Shown: piece after piece, positions 1-8,985 of the stretch
How positions within the stretch are numbered: the stretch's first letter is position 1
Layout: every line of letters begins with the position of its first letter
Origin: an uncultured Hymenobacter sp.
Lineage (GTDB): Bacteria > Bacteroidota > Bacteroidia > Cytophagales > Hymenobacteraceae
DNA length: 64,000 bases
Assembly: GCA_913776615.1 (NCBI GenBank)
Contig: CAJYPK010000046.1
Coordinates: 1-64,000, forward strand
Direction of reading: 5' to 3'
The notes under the pieces: generated by a model
What the model was told of the DNA's origin: nothing
Database searches by the model: none
What the model saw: only the letters and a program-made list of their open reading frames with translations
Made by a program: the position numbers and the translations under genes

Positions 1-2
1 CT

Positions 3-1685
3 GATTTTCAAGTATTTACAGATAATAATGAGCAGATTGTAACTGCTCGCGAAGCGCCCGCGCATACCCTCATCGAAGGGGACAACCTGCACGCCCTCAC
101 GGTGCTGAGCTACACCCACGCGGCGCAGTTAGATGTTATTTACATCGACCCACCCTACAATACAGGCAATCGCGACTTCATTTACAACGACCGGTTTGTG
201 GACCGTGAGGACGGCTACCGCCACTCCAAGTGGCTGTCGTTCATGGCTAAGCGCCTGAAGCTGGCCAAAACGCTGCTCAAGGAAACGGGCGTAATTTTCA
301 TCTCCATTGACGACAATGAGCAGGCGCAGTTAAAGCTGCTGTGCGATGAGCTGTTCGGAGCGGAAAACTTTGTGGCAAATATTATTTGGCAAAAGAACTA
401 TTCACCCAAATCAACTGCCAAGCACTTATCTGTAGACCAGGATTATATCCTGATTTATGCAAAAAATGCGGAGCAATGGCGGCCTAATTTGATGCCGCGT
501 TCCGAGAAGCAGGATAAAGCCTACAAAAATCCTGACAAAGATAGGAGGGGTCCTTGGAAGCCAGGGGATTTATCCGCCAGAAACTACTATAGCAAAGGCA
601 CTTACCCCATAGTATGCCCAAGCGGCAGGCTGATACCGGGACCACCACAAGGAACTTACTGGCGGGTTTCAGAAGAAAGATTTAAGGAACTTGACAAGGA
701 CAACCAAATCTGGTGGGGTAGCACGGGTAATAACGTGCCAGCGGTAAAACGATTTTTAGACAAGGTCAAGCAAGGCATGGTGCCTCAGACTCTTTGGTTT
801 TACAGTGAGGTTGGTCATACACAAGATGCTAAAAAGGAGGTCGTTTCGCTATTAGGTGATGAGAATGGAGAAGTCTTCTCCACCCCAAAACCCCTGCGGT
901 TAATGCAGCGGATTCTGGAGCTAGCTACCTCTCCATCTTCCCTCATTCTCGACTTTTTCGCTGGGTCGGGCACCACGCTGCACGCCACGATGGCCCTGAA
1001 TGCCGAAGACGGGGGCACCCGGCGCTGCATCCTAGTTACCAACAACGAGAACAACATCTGCGAGCAGGTTACCTACGAGCGTAATCGCCGGGTGATACAA
1101 GGTTACACTACGCCTAAGGGAGTAGCCGTGCCGGGCCTTACCCACAACAGCCTGCGCTACTACCGCTGCGAAGCCACAGTGCCGCGCGTGCCCCTGCTGC
1201 GTCACAAGCGCGAGTTAGTGCGCGGTGCTACTGACCTGCTGCGCCTCAAGGAAGGCTGCTATCAGCCGCTGCCTGGCCCGCCGGCCGATGGGGGCTTTCG
1301 GGCCTTTGGCAGTGCAGTGGGGGCCTTGGTGGTGGTGTATGATGACCTGGCCGTAGAGGCCGCTGCTGCCTTTGTGGCGGCGCTGCCCGTGCCCGTGGCG
1401 GCCCCGGCCGGCGGGCCCTGGTGCGCGGTGTACGTGTTCGCGCCTGGCTCCTACGCCTACCAGGAAGAGTTTGAGGCCGTGGCGGCCCGGGTGCGCCTCA
1501 GCGCCCTGCCCGAGGCGCTGTACCGGGCCTGGCAACCCCTGCTGCCCCCCGAAGCCCCTGCGCCGGCCGAGGCACTGGTAATGACCGTCGCGCCCAGCGC
1601 CCTTACGGCTCCCAAAGCGGCCCGGCCGGTGGGGGCGTCCGCTGCTCCCAAGCCCACCCAGCACGGCAGCTTGCCCTTATTCTAA
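3..1685 (+). CDS. mod: Type III restriction-modification DNA methyltransferase (Mod), 5'-truncated by the window edge
   Basis: This is a beta-class site-specific adenine or cytosine-N4 methyltransferase, probably the Mod subunit of a type III system, which methylates DNA and supplies target recognition. The frame is open from base 3. A GTG at 102 is internal, because the family segment with HTLIEGDN lies before it, so the true start is upstream of the window. The catalytic motif DPPYNTG is at about 147-167 and the SAM-binding motif FAGSGTT at about 955-975. This order, with the target recognition region between, is typical of beta-class enzymes. The end is an Ala/Pro-rich tail of about 100 residues. 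Bases 370-900 are clearly AT-richer than the flanks, suggesting an exchanged recognition domain. The Res-like gene follows after 13 nt. Family call is secure; specificity is unknown. Confidence 0.92.
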   Translation, partial: DFQVFTDNNEQIVTAREAPAHTLIEGDNLHALTVLSYTHAAQLDVIYIDPPYNTGNRDFIYNDRFVDREDGYRHSKWLSFMAKRLKLAKTLLKETGVIFISIDDNEQAQLKLLCDELFGAENFVANIIWQKNYSPKSTAKHLSVDQDYILIYAKNAEQWRPNLMPRSEKQDKAYKNPDKDRRGPWKPGDLSARNYYSKGTYPIVCPSGRLIPGPPQGTYWRVSEERFKELDKDNQIWWGSTGNNVPAVKRFLDKVKQGMVPQTLWFYSEVGHTQDAKKEVVSLLGDENGEVFSTPKPLRLMQRILELATSPSSLILDFFAGSGTTLHATMALNAEDGGTRRCILVTNNENNICEQVTYERNRRVIQGYTTPKGVAVPGLTHNSLRYYRCEATVPRVPLLRHKRELVRGATDLLRLKEGCYQPLPGPPADGGFRAFGSAVGALVVVYDDLAVEAAAAFVAALPVPVAAPAGGPWCAVYVFAPGSYAYQEEFEAVAARVRLSALPEALYRAWQPLLPPEAPAPAEALVMTVAPSALTAPKAARPVGASAAPKPTQHGSLPLF

Positions 1686-1698
1686 ATTTTCGTCGCTT

Positions 1699-4032
1699 AT
1701 GCTCACGCTTCGCTCGTACCAAGCCAAAGCCGTCGACCGCCTGCTCGACGAAACCTATAGCCTGCTGGCCCGGCCCGTACGCCGCCAGAAGCTCGTGTTG
1801 AAAGCGCCCACCGGGGCCGGCAAAACCGTGGTGATGGCCGAGTTTCTGAGCCGCCTCACCGAGGAATTGCCCGACCGCCCCGAACTGCCCGTGCGCCGGT
1901 TAGCTTTCGTCTGGATTGCGCCCGGCCACCTGCATTTGCAGAGCTACGGGGCCCTACGTCAGTATTTTGCCGATACGCACACCGTGCGGCCGGTGCAGTT
2001 CGACGACCTTAGCGAACCCTACCTGCGGCCAGGGGAGCTGCTGTTCTTGAACTGGCAAAGCATTAGCTCCGACAAAAATCTGCTGGTGCGTGACAACGAG
2101 CAGCAGCGCAACCTGGCCAGTCTGCTGGCCCAGACCAAGCTGCGCGACACCGAAGTAGTGGTAGTGCTTGATGAGGCCCACCTTTTTGCCAGCAAGGGCG
2201 ACAAGGCTCAGCAGGTGCTCAACCAGTTGCAAGCCGTGGTAGAAGTAGACGTGTCGGCCACGCCGCTTTACAAGTCGGACCACCAGGTGGTTATCCGGCG
2301 CGAAGACGTGGTGCGGGCCGAAATGATAAAGCGCGGCGTAGCCCTCAACCCCGACCTCGACGCCAGCCAGCAGCAGAGCGGCGATGCCCTCAACGTGCTG
2401 TTGCTCAAGCTGTCCCTTGGGCGGCGCCAGCAGCTGGCCGACGCCTACCGCGCCGCCGACACCGCCCTCAACCCGCTGCTGCTCATTCAGCTGCCCAGCG
2501 AAACGGCCAAGGAAAGCGCCCTTGACCGCAGCATCCGCGACACGATGCTGGCGCACCTCGAAAGCGTAGCCGGCATCACCCGGCAAAACGGCCGCCTGGC
2601 CGTGTGGCTGGCGGGCGAAAAAACCAACCTCGCCGGCCTGGAGCAGCCCGGCAGCCCGGTGGAAGTGCTGCTCTTCAAGCAGGCCATTGCCCTGGGCTGG
2701 GACTGCCCCCGGGCGGCCGTGCTGCTCATTTTCCGCGAATTGAAGCAGGAGGCATTCACCATCCAGACAGTGGGCCGCATCCTGCGGATGCCCGAGCAGC
2801 GGCATTACGCAGACGAGCAACTCAATCTGGGCTATGTGTATACCGACCTGGCTAAGGACAACATCAGAATTGAGCCTGATTCGGCCGACTACCTGTCGCT
2901 GCACAAGGCTGACCGCCGCCCCGACTACCAGCCCCTGGCGCTGCCCGCCGAGCACGTAGCCCACCAGCGCGAGCAGCGCAACCGCCTGGGCAGCCAGTTT
3001 CGGGCGTTGCTGTACAAAGCAGCCCAGGCGCGCTGGGAAATCTCCCGCGAGCTGCTGCCCGGCGGCCAGCCCTACGCCGAGCGCAACGAGGAGCTGCTAC
3101 GCCAGCGCGGCCTGCGCCCCGACGTAGACAGCATTGACATCGTAATTCCGGTGGGCGTCGTCATCCATACCGTGGAGGTGGGCCAGACCGCCGTAGACGC
3201 CGGCCACCGCCAGAAATTTGCCAAGACGCCGGCCGAGCGCCAGCAGCTGCTCGACCGCTACTGCCGGGCGCGCTGCGGCATCTACGCCCCCGCCGAGAGC
3301 ACGCCGGTGCTGCAAATGGCCCTGTTGCTGCTGCTGGAGGACTTTTTGGGCTGGGATGAGCTGCGGGCCACCAAGTTCATCCTCTACCCGCAAAACCACA
3401 CCGAGCTCGATGCGCTCATCGACAGCGCCCTGGCTGCCCACACCACGTACCTCGACCAGAAGCCCAGCTCCCGCCGCACCCTCGAAACGGTAGCCTGGGA
3501 CGTGCCGGTGTCGGAGTACTACAACACGCACTACCAGGAGTACGCGGCCCCCACCCACAGCCTGCAGCCCACCTACCTGCGCCGCCGCCCCGATGGCCAC
3601 CTGGCCGACTCGAAGGAGGAAATGCTGTTCATCCAGTTTCTGGAAGACGACTACCACGCCCCGCACCTGCGCTGGTGGTACAAAAACGGCGCGGGCACCC
3701 GCACCGATTTTGCCGTGGCCTATCCCCGCACCGAGCACGGCCTCACGCGGCTCGCCCCGTTTTTCGCCGATTTTGTGCTACTCTTCGCCAACGGCACCCT
3801 GGGCGTGTTTGACACCAAAACTCTCGACTCGGACCCGCACCTCGTGGCCAAGCACAACGCCCTGCACGCCTGGGTGGCCCGCCGCAATGCCCAGCAGCCC
3901 GGCTCCACGGTGGGCGGCGTGCTCGTGCGCGACCAGTCGCTCTGGAAATACCCGCCCGCCCCTCTCACCGAGGCGCACTCGCTGGCTGGCTGGCAGGTGC
4001 TGAACCCGGCCTTGTTTTCGGCGGGCGAGTAG
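1699..4032 (+). CDS. res: Type III restriction Res-like DEAD/DEAH helicase with C-terminal nuclease
   Basis: This 777-residue protein is a superfamily 2 translocase, probably the restriction partner of the upstream Mod. Motif I (APTGAGKT) is at residues 36-43, DEAH near 158, SATP near 186 and motif VI (QTVGRILRMP) near 355. Near residues 690-711 an Asp in ADFVLLF is followed by FDTK, matching the PD-(D/E)XK spacing expected for a Res nuclease. It is shorter than classical Res subunits (about 900-1000 residues by recollection). The ATG start at 1699 lies 13 nt after the Mod stop, so the two are almost certainly co-transcribed. The helicase assignment is certain. The pairing with Mod is inferred from adjacency and family. 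Confidence 0.88.
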   Translation: MLTLRSYQAKAVDRLLDETYSLLARPVRRQKLVLKAPTGAGKTVVMAEFLSRLTEELPDRPELPVRRLAFVWIAPGHLHLQSYGALRQYFADTHTVRPVQFDDLSEPYLRPGELLFLNWQSISSDKNLLVRDNEQQRNLASLLAQTKLRDTEVVVVLDEAHLFASKGDKAQQVLNQLQAVVEVDVSATPLYKSDHQVVIRREDVVRAEMIKRGVALNPDLDASQQQSGDALNVLLLKLSLGRRQQLADAYRAADTALNPLLLIQLPSETAKESALDRSIRDTMLAHLESVAGITRQNGRLAVWLAGEKTNLAGLEQPGSPVEVLLFKQAIALGWDCPRAAVLLIFRELKQEAFTIQTVGRILRMPEQRHYADEQLNLGYVYTDLAKDNIRIEPDSADYLSLHKADRRPDYQPLALPAEHVAHQREQRNRLGSQFRALLYKAAQARWEISRELLPGGQPYAERNEELLRQRGLRPDVDSIDIVIPVGVVIHTVEVGQTAVDAGHRQKFAKTPAERQQLLDRYCRARCGIYAPAESTPVLQMALLLLLEDFLGWDELRATKFILYPQNHTELDALIDSALAAHTTYLDQKPSSRRTLETVAWDVPVSEYYNTHYQEYAAPTHSLQPTYLRRRPDGHLADSKEEMLFIQFLEDDYHAPHLRWWYKNGAGTRTDFAVAYPRTEHGLTRLAPFFADFVLLFANGTLGVFDTKTLDSDPHLVAKHNALHAWVARRNAQQPGSTVGGVLVRDQSLWKYPPAPLTEAHSLAGWQVLNPALFSAGE

Positions 4033-4041
4033 CTTTGGGGT

Positions 4042-5166
4042 ATGTTAAAACGTCTGCTTGTCAAAAATTTTACCGTCTTCGCCGAGGCCGACTTTGAGTT
4101 TGGGCCGGGCCTGAACGTGGTGGTGGGCACCAATGGTACTGGTAAAAGCCACGTGCTAAAGCTGGGGTATGCGGTGCTAAATGTGTGGGTAAGTCGCTTG
4201 GCGCAAGTAAGTACTATTTTAGAAACAGAAGCAACGGGGACCACTACGTGGGATAAGGAATACAACTTTATTCCACCGTTTTATTTTGTGAAACTGCGAA
4301 GCGTCTTTCGACCAGCGCCTGATAATCTTAGTGAGCTGGTGAGACGTGGTGCTGACCCTTTACGAGGAGAAGTCAGATTTGAATTCAACGACGACGAAAA
4401 TCAGGCGCAGGATATTACCATTGAACTACAATCACAAGGAGAGTCAGGCTTAATAAATCTAAATCACGCCAAAGCTCAACAGCTGCTTAAGGAAATAGCC
4501 TTGCCCGTATTTATTCCGGCAAAGGAAATATTAACGCTAGGCTGGATGAAGCCTGCTTCAAACCAGTTAAAACTACCTATTGACGAATCGTACCTTGATT
4601 TATTGACTCAGCTTGGCGGCCTACCTCTACAAAATCTTGTTCCGGCAGCGGTGGTGGCATCACAGCAGTTAAACGCCATTTTAGGCGGTGAGGTAGAAGA
4701 AGATAACGGCCGTTTCTACCTGGTTTTTCCGAAGGAAAAGCGGTTAGAGATAAATATGGTAGCCGAGGGAATGCGCAAATTTGGTACTCTTCAACGCCTG
4801 CTCAATAACGGTAGCCTTACTCCCCAATCTACCCTCTTTTGGGATGAGCCCGAAGCCAACCTGAACCCCGCGCTGCTCAAGAAGCTGGCCGCCGTGCTGG
4901 CTGTGCTGGCCCGGCAGGGGTTCCAGATTATTCTGGCCACGCACAGCTTGTTCCTGATGAAGGAGCTGCACATTCTAAGCCGGCAGCCTGCTGAGGTGGC
5001 CCTGCCCATCCGTTACTTTGGGCTGAATGCCCGGCCGGGGGAAGCGACGCACGTAACGACCGTTGACGACTTCGAAGACCTGCCCGACATTGTAGCGCTC
5101 GATGCGGCCCTGGAGCAGGGCGAAGAGTTTCTGAACACCCTGAACGAGCCGGATGCAAACCTTTGA
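4042..5166 (+). CDS. AAA family (OLD/RecF-like) ATPase, defence-associated
   Basis: This 374-residue ATPase resembles the ABC/SMC-like AAA_21 or OLD ATPases that pair with nucleases in defence loci. The Walker A motif GTNGTGKS is at residues 29-36. The Walker B motif LFWDEPEANLNP is near residue 268, followed by a switch histidine in LATHS near 300. No transmembrane segment or nuclease domain is visible. The gene starts 9 nt after the Res stop, and TAGCTTTG at 4030-4037 matches a Bacteroidota -7 element, so it might also have its own near-leaderless promoter. Its last 14 nt overlap the next gene, implying coupled translation. The middle of the gene (about 4150-4800) is AT-richer than the flanks. 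The molecular trigger and target are unknown. Confidence 0.85.
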   Translation: MLKRLLVKNFTVFAEADFEFGPGLNVVVGTNGTGKSHVLKLGYAVLNVWVSRLAQVSTILETEATGTTTWDKEYNFIPPFYFVKLRSVFRPAPDNLSELVRRGADPLRGEVRFEFNDDENQAQDITIELQSQGESGLINLNHAKAQQLLKEIALPVFIPAKEILTLGWMKPASNQLKLPIDESYLDLLTQLGGLPLQNLVPAAVVASQQLNAILGGEVEEDNGRFYLVFPKEKRLEINMVAEGMRKFGTLQRLLNNGSLTPQSTLFWDEPEANLNPALLKKLAAVLAVLARQGFQIILATHSLFLMKELHILSRQPAEVALPIRYFGLNARPGEATHVTTVDDFEDLPDIVALDAALEQGEEFLNTLNEPDANL

Positions 5167-5731
5167 AGAAGGCCGCTTGCAACTGCACTTTCCGGCTGGC
5201 TGGGCCGTGCTCAAGTATGATGACGGCCGCTACTACCGCGGCACGATAGGCCGCACGGGGGCTACGCTGGCGGCCATGGACTTTGTGGCGGTGCCCTCTG
5301 CTGCCGCCCCCTACCTGCTGCTGCTAGAAGTAAAAGATTTTCGGGACCATGAGGTAGCCAACCGCCCTCGCCTGGCTAAAGGGGAGCTAGCCACCGAAGT
5401 TGCTACCAAGGCGTTTCACACGCTGGGCGCGCTGGGCGCCGGGGTGCGGGCCAACCACCCCGAGCTGCGCGCGCTGACCGCGGGTGTGCAGCCGCTGCCC
5501 GAAACCATCCAGGTAGTGCTGCTGCTGGAGCAGGACGAGCCGCCGCCAGTCGGTGCGGCCGGGCACCTGTCTACCCGGGCCAAACTCAAGCGCGAAACCT
5601 ACCTGGAATACAAGGGCAAGCTGCTCACTGACCTGCATACCAAGCTGCGACCGTTTCGTATGCAGGTGGCCGTGTATGCGTGTGCTACGGTGCCCGCCGG
5701 GCTGGGCTGGGCGGCCACGGCCCGGCCGTAG
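5153..5731 (+). CDS. Probable PD-(D/E)XK nuclease-like partner of the upstream ATPase
   Basis: This 192-residue protein belongs to no family I recognise with certainty. Residues 43-61 hold an Asp in MDFVAV, a hydrophobic strand, then LLLEVKD. The D-X15-E-X-K pattern (D43, E59, K61) is the core of a PD-(D/E)XK nuclease fold. The start codon lies inside the upstream ATPase gene with a 14-nt overlap, so the two products are probably made in step and may form an ATPase-nuclease complex. No signal peptide or membrane helix is visible. After the stop there are 96 nt before the next gene, the largest gap so far in the run. The nuclease call is an inference from the motif and the context. Confidence 0.55.
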   Translation: MQTFEEGRLQLHFPAGWAVLKYDDGRYYRGTIGRTGATLAAMDFVAVPSAAAPYLLLLEVKDFRDHEVANRPRLAKGELATEVATKAFHTLGALGAGVRANHPELRALTAGVQPLPETIQVVLLLEQDEPPPVGAAGHLSTRAKLKRETYLEYKGKLLTDLHTKLRPFRMQVAVYACATVPAGLGWAATARP

Positions 5732-5827
5732 CCCGGCGGGTAGGTATAGCAGTTCTTGCCAGAATACGGGAGGGGCTGCGTAGCTTGGGGCTCCTTACGG
5801 TCTCCTACTGCGCCAGCCTCTTTCCCG

Positions 5828-7666
5828 ATGTCTTCTGAAGGTATTGTAGCTCTCTTTTTTAGCACGTTAATCATTTGCCTTGTGCGGGCGCGCAACCGCG
5901 GCCGCTCGCTGCTGGGGTGGGGGTTGTTCGCGTTGTTTCTCTGGCCGGTGGCCCTGCTGGCTACCTGGTTTGTGGGGCCTAAGAAGCGGCCCATCGCTGC
6001 CGTGCCGCCGCGTAAGCAGGCACTGTCCGCCGTTCCCCAGGCTGTTGCTCCGACGCCGCTCAGCCTGGCCGACCTTGCCGATGAGCCGTCGGTGCGGGTA
6101 GTATCCTTGCCCGCGCCGGCCCCGGCAACGAAGCAGCCAACATCCAGTACCAGCAAGGCCGACGCTATGATTATCGACGTGACCGGGCCGGAGGTACCCC
6201 TGCGTTTCACCCGCACTGCTTCCATAACGGAGCCAGTCCGGCCAACGGCGCTTACTCCCAGCCCTGCGCCCGTGGAGTACGGATACGACATGCCCCGCCT
6301 GGGCAAGCAGTACCGCAAAAAGCTAAGCCTAACCCCGCAGCAGGTGGAGTGGCTCGATAAGTTCTGGCCACCCCAGAACGTTTTCGTGGCCATCAAAGGC
6401 TGCCGCGAGGCTACGGTGCGCCTCTATTTGCAGGCCCTACCCGTGCTGGAAGCACAGTTGCTGACTGCCGGCACGACCCTGGGGCAGGTGGTGGCGGCCA
6501 CGCAGCAGCAGAGCGTACGCCTGCGCAAAGCCGCGCAGGGGGCCTACTGGAGCGACTACGACGAGCGCTACGTGCGCGAGCAGGCCGAAGCCACGGTATA
6601 CTTCACCATTTTCCGGCGCTGCGAAAACGTGGTGCGCGAAGCCTACGGCAACAAGCGCCGGCTGGCCGCCGAGTTTTCCGGCCTAGACGGGTCGCTGGGC
6701 AGCGAGCTGGAACGGCAGGTCGGCCAGTCACTCGACGCGCTGCTCCCAACCTTGGTGGCAACCATTAGCCCCCCCGACGAGGCCACGGAGCAGGAGCTAA
6801 ATCTGCAAAACGTGGCGCGCTGGAAGCCGCAGCTCGACCAGCTCGCCGCCGCGCTCAGCGCTTCCAGCACGCAGGCGTTTGTGGCGGGCGTGCAGCAACT
6901 GGGGCAGCGCAACGCCCGCAACCCCGCGCTGGAAAATATCTTCTTCGAGGCCTCCAAGCTCATCGCCAAGTACGACCGGGAGGAAGCGCTACGCCTCTAC
7001 GTGCAGTACGTGTACCACGACCTCAACTCGGTTACCATCAACAGCAAGCCCCTGACCAAGACCATCCAGAAAAGTCTTTTTCCGCAGCCGGAGCAGCTCC
7101 AGCGGTTCGAGGCCCTGGTGAGCCAACTGGTAAGCGACAAAAACCTGGCGCAGGCCTTGGCTGACGTGCCGACGGTGTACGCCCGGCAGCGCCGCAAAAT
7201 CGAGCTTGACCTCGGGGCCATTCAGCAGGTGCAGCAGCAGCACGCGGGCACGGTAGAGCTGCTGAACGAGTACCTGCAAGATGACCCGGAGCCCGCCGCT
7301 CCCCAGGCGGAACCAGCTGCGCTGGCCGTTACCGTGGCGGCCCAAGAAGAAGAAATACAACTGGCCGTGCCCGTCCCGGCTGCTCCGCTCGCGCCGGCCC
7401 TAGGTGGCGCGGGGGCAGTGGGAGCCGGCTGGGGTCTGAGTGCCACGCAGCAGGCGCTGCTGGCGCTCTTCGCTGGGCAGGCGCTCGTGCTGCCTCAGGC
7501 GCAGGTCGAAGCCTTTGCCCGCCAGCACGGGGCGCTGCGCAACCAGCTTATCGACAGTCTCAACGAGCAGTGCTACGAGCACCTCGACGACGTGCTGATT
7601 GAGGAAGACGGCGACACTTACACCATTTACGAACCCTACTACCAGCAACTACTTGCCGCATGCTAG
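5828..7666 (+). CDS. TerB C-terminal domain membrane protein (SngA-like, putative Shango system)
   Basis: This 612-residue protein has two hydrophobic N-terminal segments (about residues 5-20 and 28-50), a Pro/Ala-rich linker to about residue 150, a long helical middle, and a C-terminal TerB-C-type domain ending in an acidic stretch and YEPYYQQLL. ATG at 5828 is preferred: the frame opens at a TTG (5756), but those 24 codons do not look coding and the hydrophobic start follows the ATG directly. Its stop overlaps the next gene by 7 nt. With the DUF2791 ATPase and Lhr-like helicase it matches the remembered three-gene anti-phage Shango system (TerB-like, ATPase, helicase). The membrane anchor suggests the complex acts at the inner membrane. 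Confidence 0.72.
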   Translation: MSSEGIVALFFSTLIICLVRARNRGRSLLGWGLFALFLWPVALLATWFVGPKKRPIAAVPPRKQALSAVPQAVAPTPLSLADLADEPSVRVVSLPAPAPATKQPTSSTSKADAMIIDVTGPEVPLRFTRTASITEPVRPTALTPSPAPVEYGYDMPRLGKQYRKKLSLTPQQVEWLDKFWPPQNVFVAIKGCREATVRLYLQALPVLEAQLLTAGTTLGQVVAATQQQSVRLRKAAQGAYWSDYDERYVREQAEATVYFTIFRRCENVVREAYGNKRRLAAEFSGLDGSLGSELERQVGQSLDALLPTLVATISPPDEATEQELNLQNVARWKPQLDQLAAALSASSTQAFVAGVQQLGQRNARNPALENIFFEASKLIAKYDREEALRLYVQYVYHDLNSVTINSKPLTKTIQKSLFPQPEQLQRFEALVSQLVSDKNLAQALADVPTVYARQRRKIELDLGAIQQVQQQHAGTVELLNEYLQDDPEPAAPQAEPAALAVTVAAQEEEIQLAVPVPAAPLAPALGGAGAVGAGWGLSATQQALLALFAGQALVLPQAQVEAFARQHGALRNQLIDSLNEQCYEHLDDVLIEEDGDTYTIYEPYYQQLLAAC

Positions 7667-8985
7667 AAAACATCAAGCCCAAAGAAGCTACCGCCATTAT
7701 CAACTCGCTCCTGGGGGGCGTAGTGCCCAAGGTGGGCGTGCAGCACATTACGGTGGGGCGCTCGCCCGAGATTGAGGCCTTCGTGAAGGCCCTCGATGAC
7801 GTTAAAAACGGCCACAGCATGGTCAAGTTCTGGATTGGCGACTTCGGCTCGGGCAAGTCCTTTATGCTGCACCTGCTCAACACGGTGGCCCTGAAGCAGA
7901 AGTTCGTGGTGGCCAACGCCGACTTCACCCCCGATAACCGCCTCTACGCCAACGATGGCAAGGGCGTGGCGCTCTACGCGGCCATCATGGACAACGTGGC
8001 CATCCAGACCAAGCCCGAGGGCGGGGCGCTGGCCACGCTGCTGGAGAAATGGATTGAGCAGGTCATCACGAAAACGGCCCAGGAGCAGGGTATTTCGCTG
8101 GGTGACATCCGCGAGCCGCAGTACCTGCCCCAGATTCAGGCCAGCATCATGCAAACCATTCAGGAACTGACCGACGTGGGCGGCTTCGACTTCGGTATGG
8201 TCGTGCTCAAGTACTACGAAGGCTACGTAACGGAAAACGACTTGCTGCGCCGTAACGCGCTCAAGTGGCTCAAAGGCGAGTACCGTACTAAAACCGAGGC
8301 CCGCCAGGATTTGGGCGTACGCGAAATCATCAACGACCTGAACTACTACGACATGCTTAAGAACTTCTGTCGGTTGTTCGTGAGCATGGGCTACAGCGGG
8401 TTTATGATTAACCTCGACGAGGCCATTAACCTGTATAAAATCTCCACCGCCGTGATGCGGGAAAAGAACTACGAAAAGATTCTGACCATCTACAATGACT
8501 GCTTCCAGGGCAAGGTCAGCAACTTCTTCCTCAACTTCGCCGGCACCCGCGAGGTGCTCGAAAACGACCGCCGGGGGCTGTTCAGCTACCAGGCGCTGAA
8601 GTCGCGCCTCGAAACCAACAAATTTGAAACCGCCGGCCTGCGCGACTTTGCCCAGCCCGTTATCCGCCTGCTGCCGCTGACCCATAATGAGGTGTTCGTC
8701 CTGTTGCAGAAGCTCAAGGAAATCTTCGACTTCAACTACAAAACCCAGCTTGAGGTGACGGCGGCTGATATTCAGGCGTTCATGGAGGCGATGTTCAACA
8801 AGCCCGGCGCCAGCGAGTTTCTGACGCCCCGTGAAGTCATCCGCGACTTTCTCAATATCCTGAGCTTGTTGCGCCAGAACCCGGGGCTGGACAAACAGCA
8901 GCTGTTCGGTGACATCGAAATTCGGGATGAGCGTCCCAACGAGTCGGCCGTGGACAACTTGGTCGATAGTATCGAAGTGCTCTGA
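7660..8985 (+). CDS. BREX BrxD-like (DUF2791) P-loop ATPase, SngB-like
   Basis: This 441-residue P-loop ATPase has the look of the DUF2791/BrxD family found in BREX and related defence loci. Walker A (GDFGSGKS) is at residues 60-67, and a Walker B-like INLDEA follows a hydrophobic strand near residue 250. Length agrees with BrxD-type proteins. It begins 7 nt inside the upstream TerB-C gene, and its TGA shares one base with the ATG of the helicase gene (TGATG), so the three genes are translationally coupled. In BREX type 2 loci BrxD also sits beside an Lhr-like helicase, so this pairing is a recurrent module. The family assignment is good; its exact role in defence is not established from sequence. 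Confidence 0.83.
   Translation: MLENIKPKEATAIINSLLGGVVPKVGVQHITVGRSPEIEAFVKALDDVKNGHSMVKFWIGDFGSGKSFMLHLLNTVALKQKFVVANADFTPDNRLYANDGKGVALYAAIMDNVAIQTKPEGGALATLLEKWIEQVITKTAQEQGISLGDIREPQYLPQIQASIMQTIQELTDVGGFDFGMVVLKYYEGYVTENDLLRRNALKWLKGEYRTKTEARQDLGVREIINDLNYYDMLKNFCRLFVSMGYSGFMINLDEAINLYKISTAVMREKNYEKILTIYNDCFQGKVSNFFLNFAGTREVLENDRRGLFSYQALKSRLETNKFETAGLRDFAQPVIRLLPLTHNEVFVLLQKLKEIFDFNYKTQLEVTAADIQAFMEAMFNKPGASEFLTPREVIRDFLNILSLLRQNPGLDKQQLFGDIEIRDERPNESAVDNLVDSIEVL

Noticed and set aside
5756..5827. A longer TerB-C protein starting at TTG 5756
   Set aside because: The 24 extra codons show no conserved pattern and precede a natural ATG at 5828 that directly begins the hydrophobic N-terminus.
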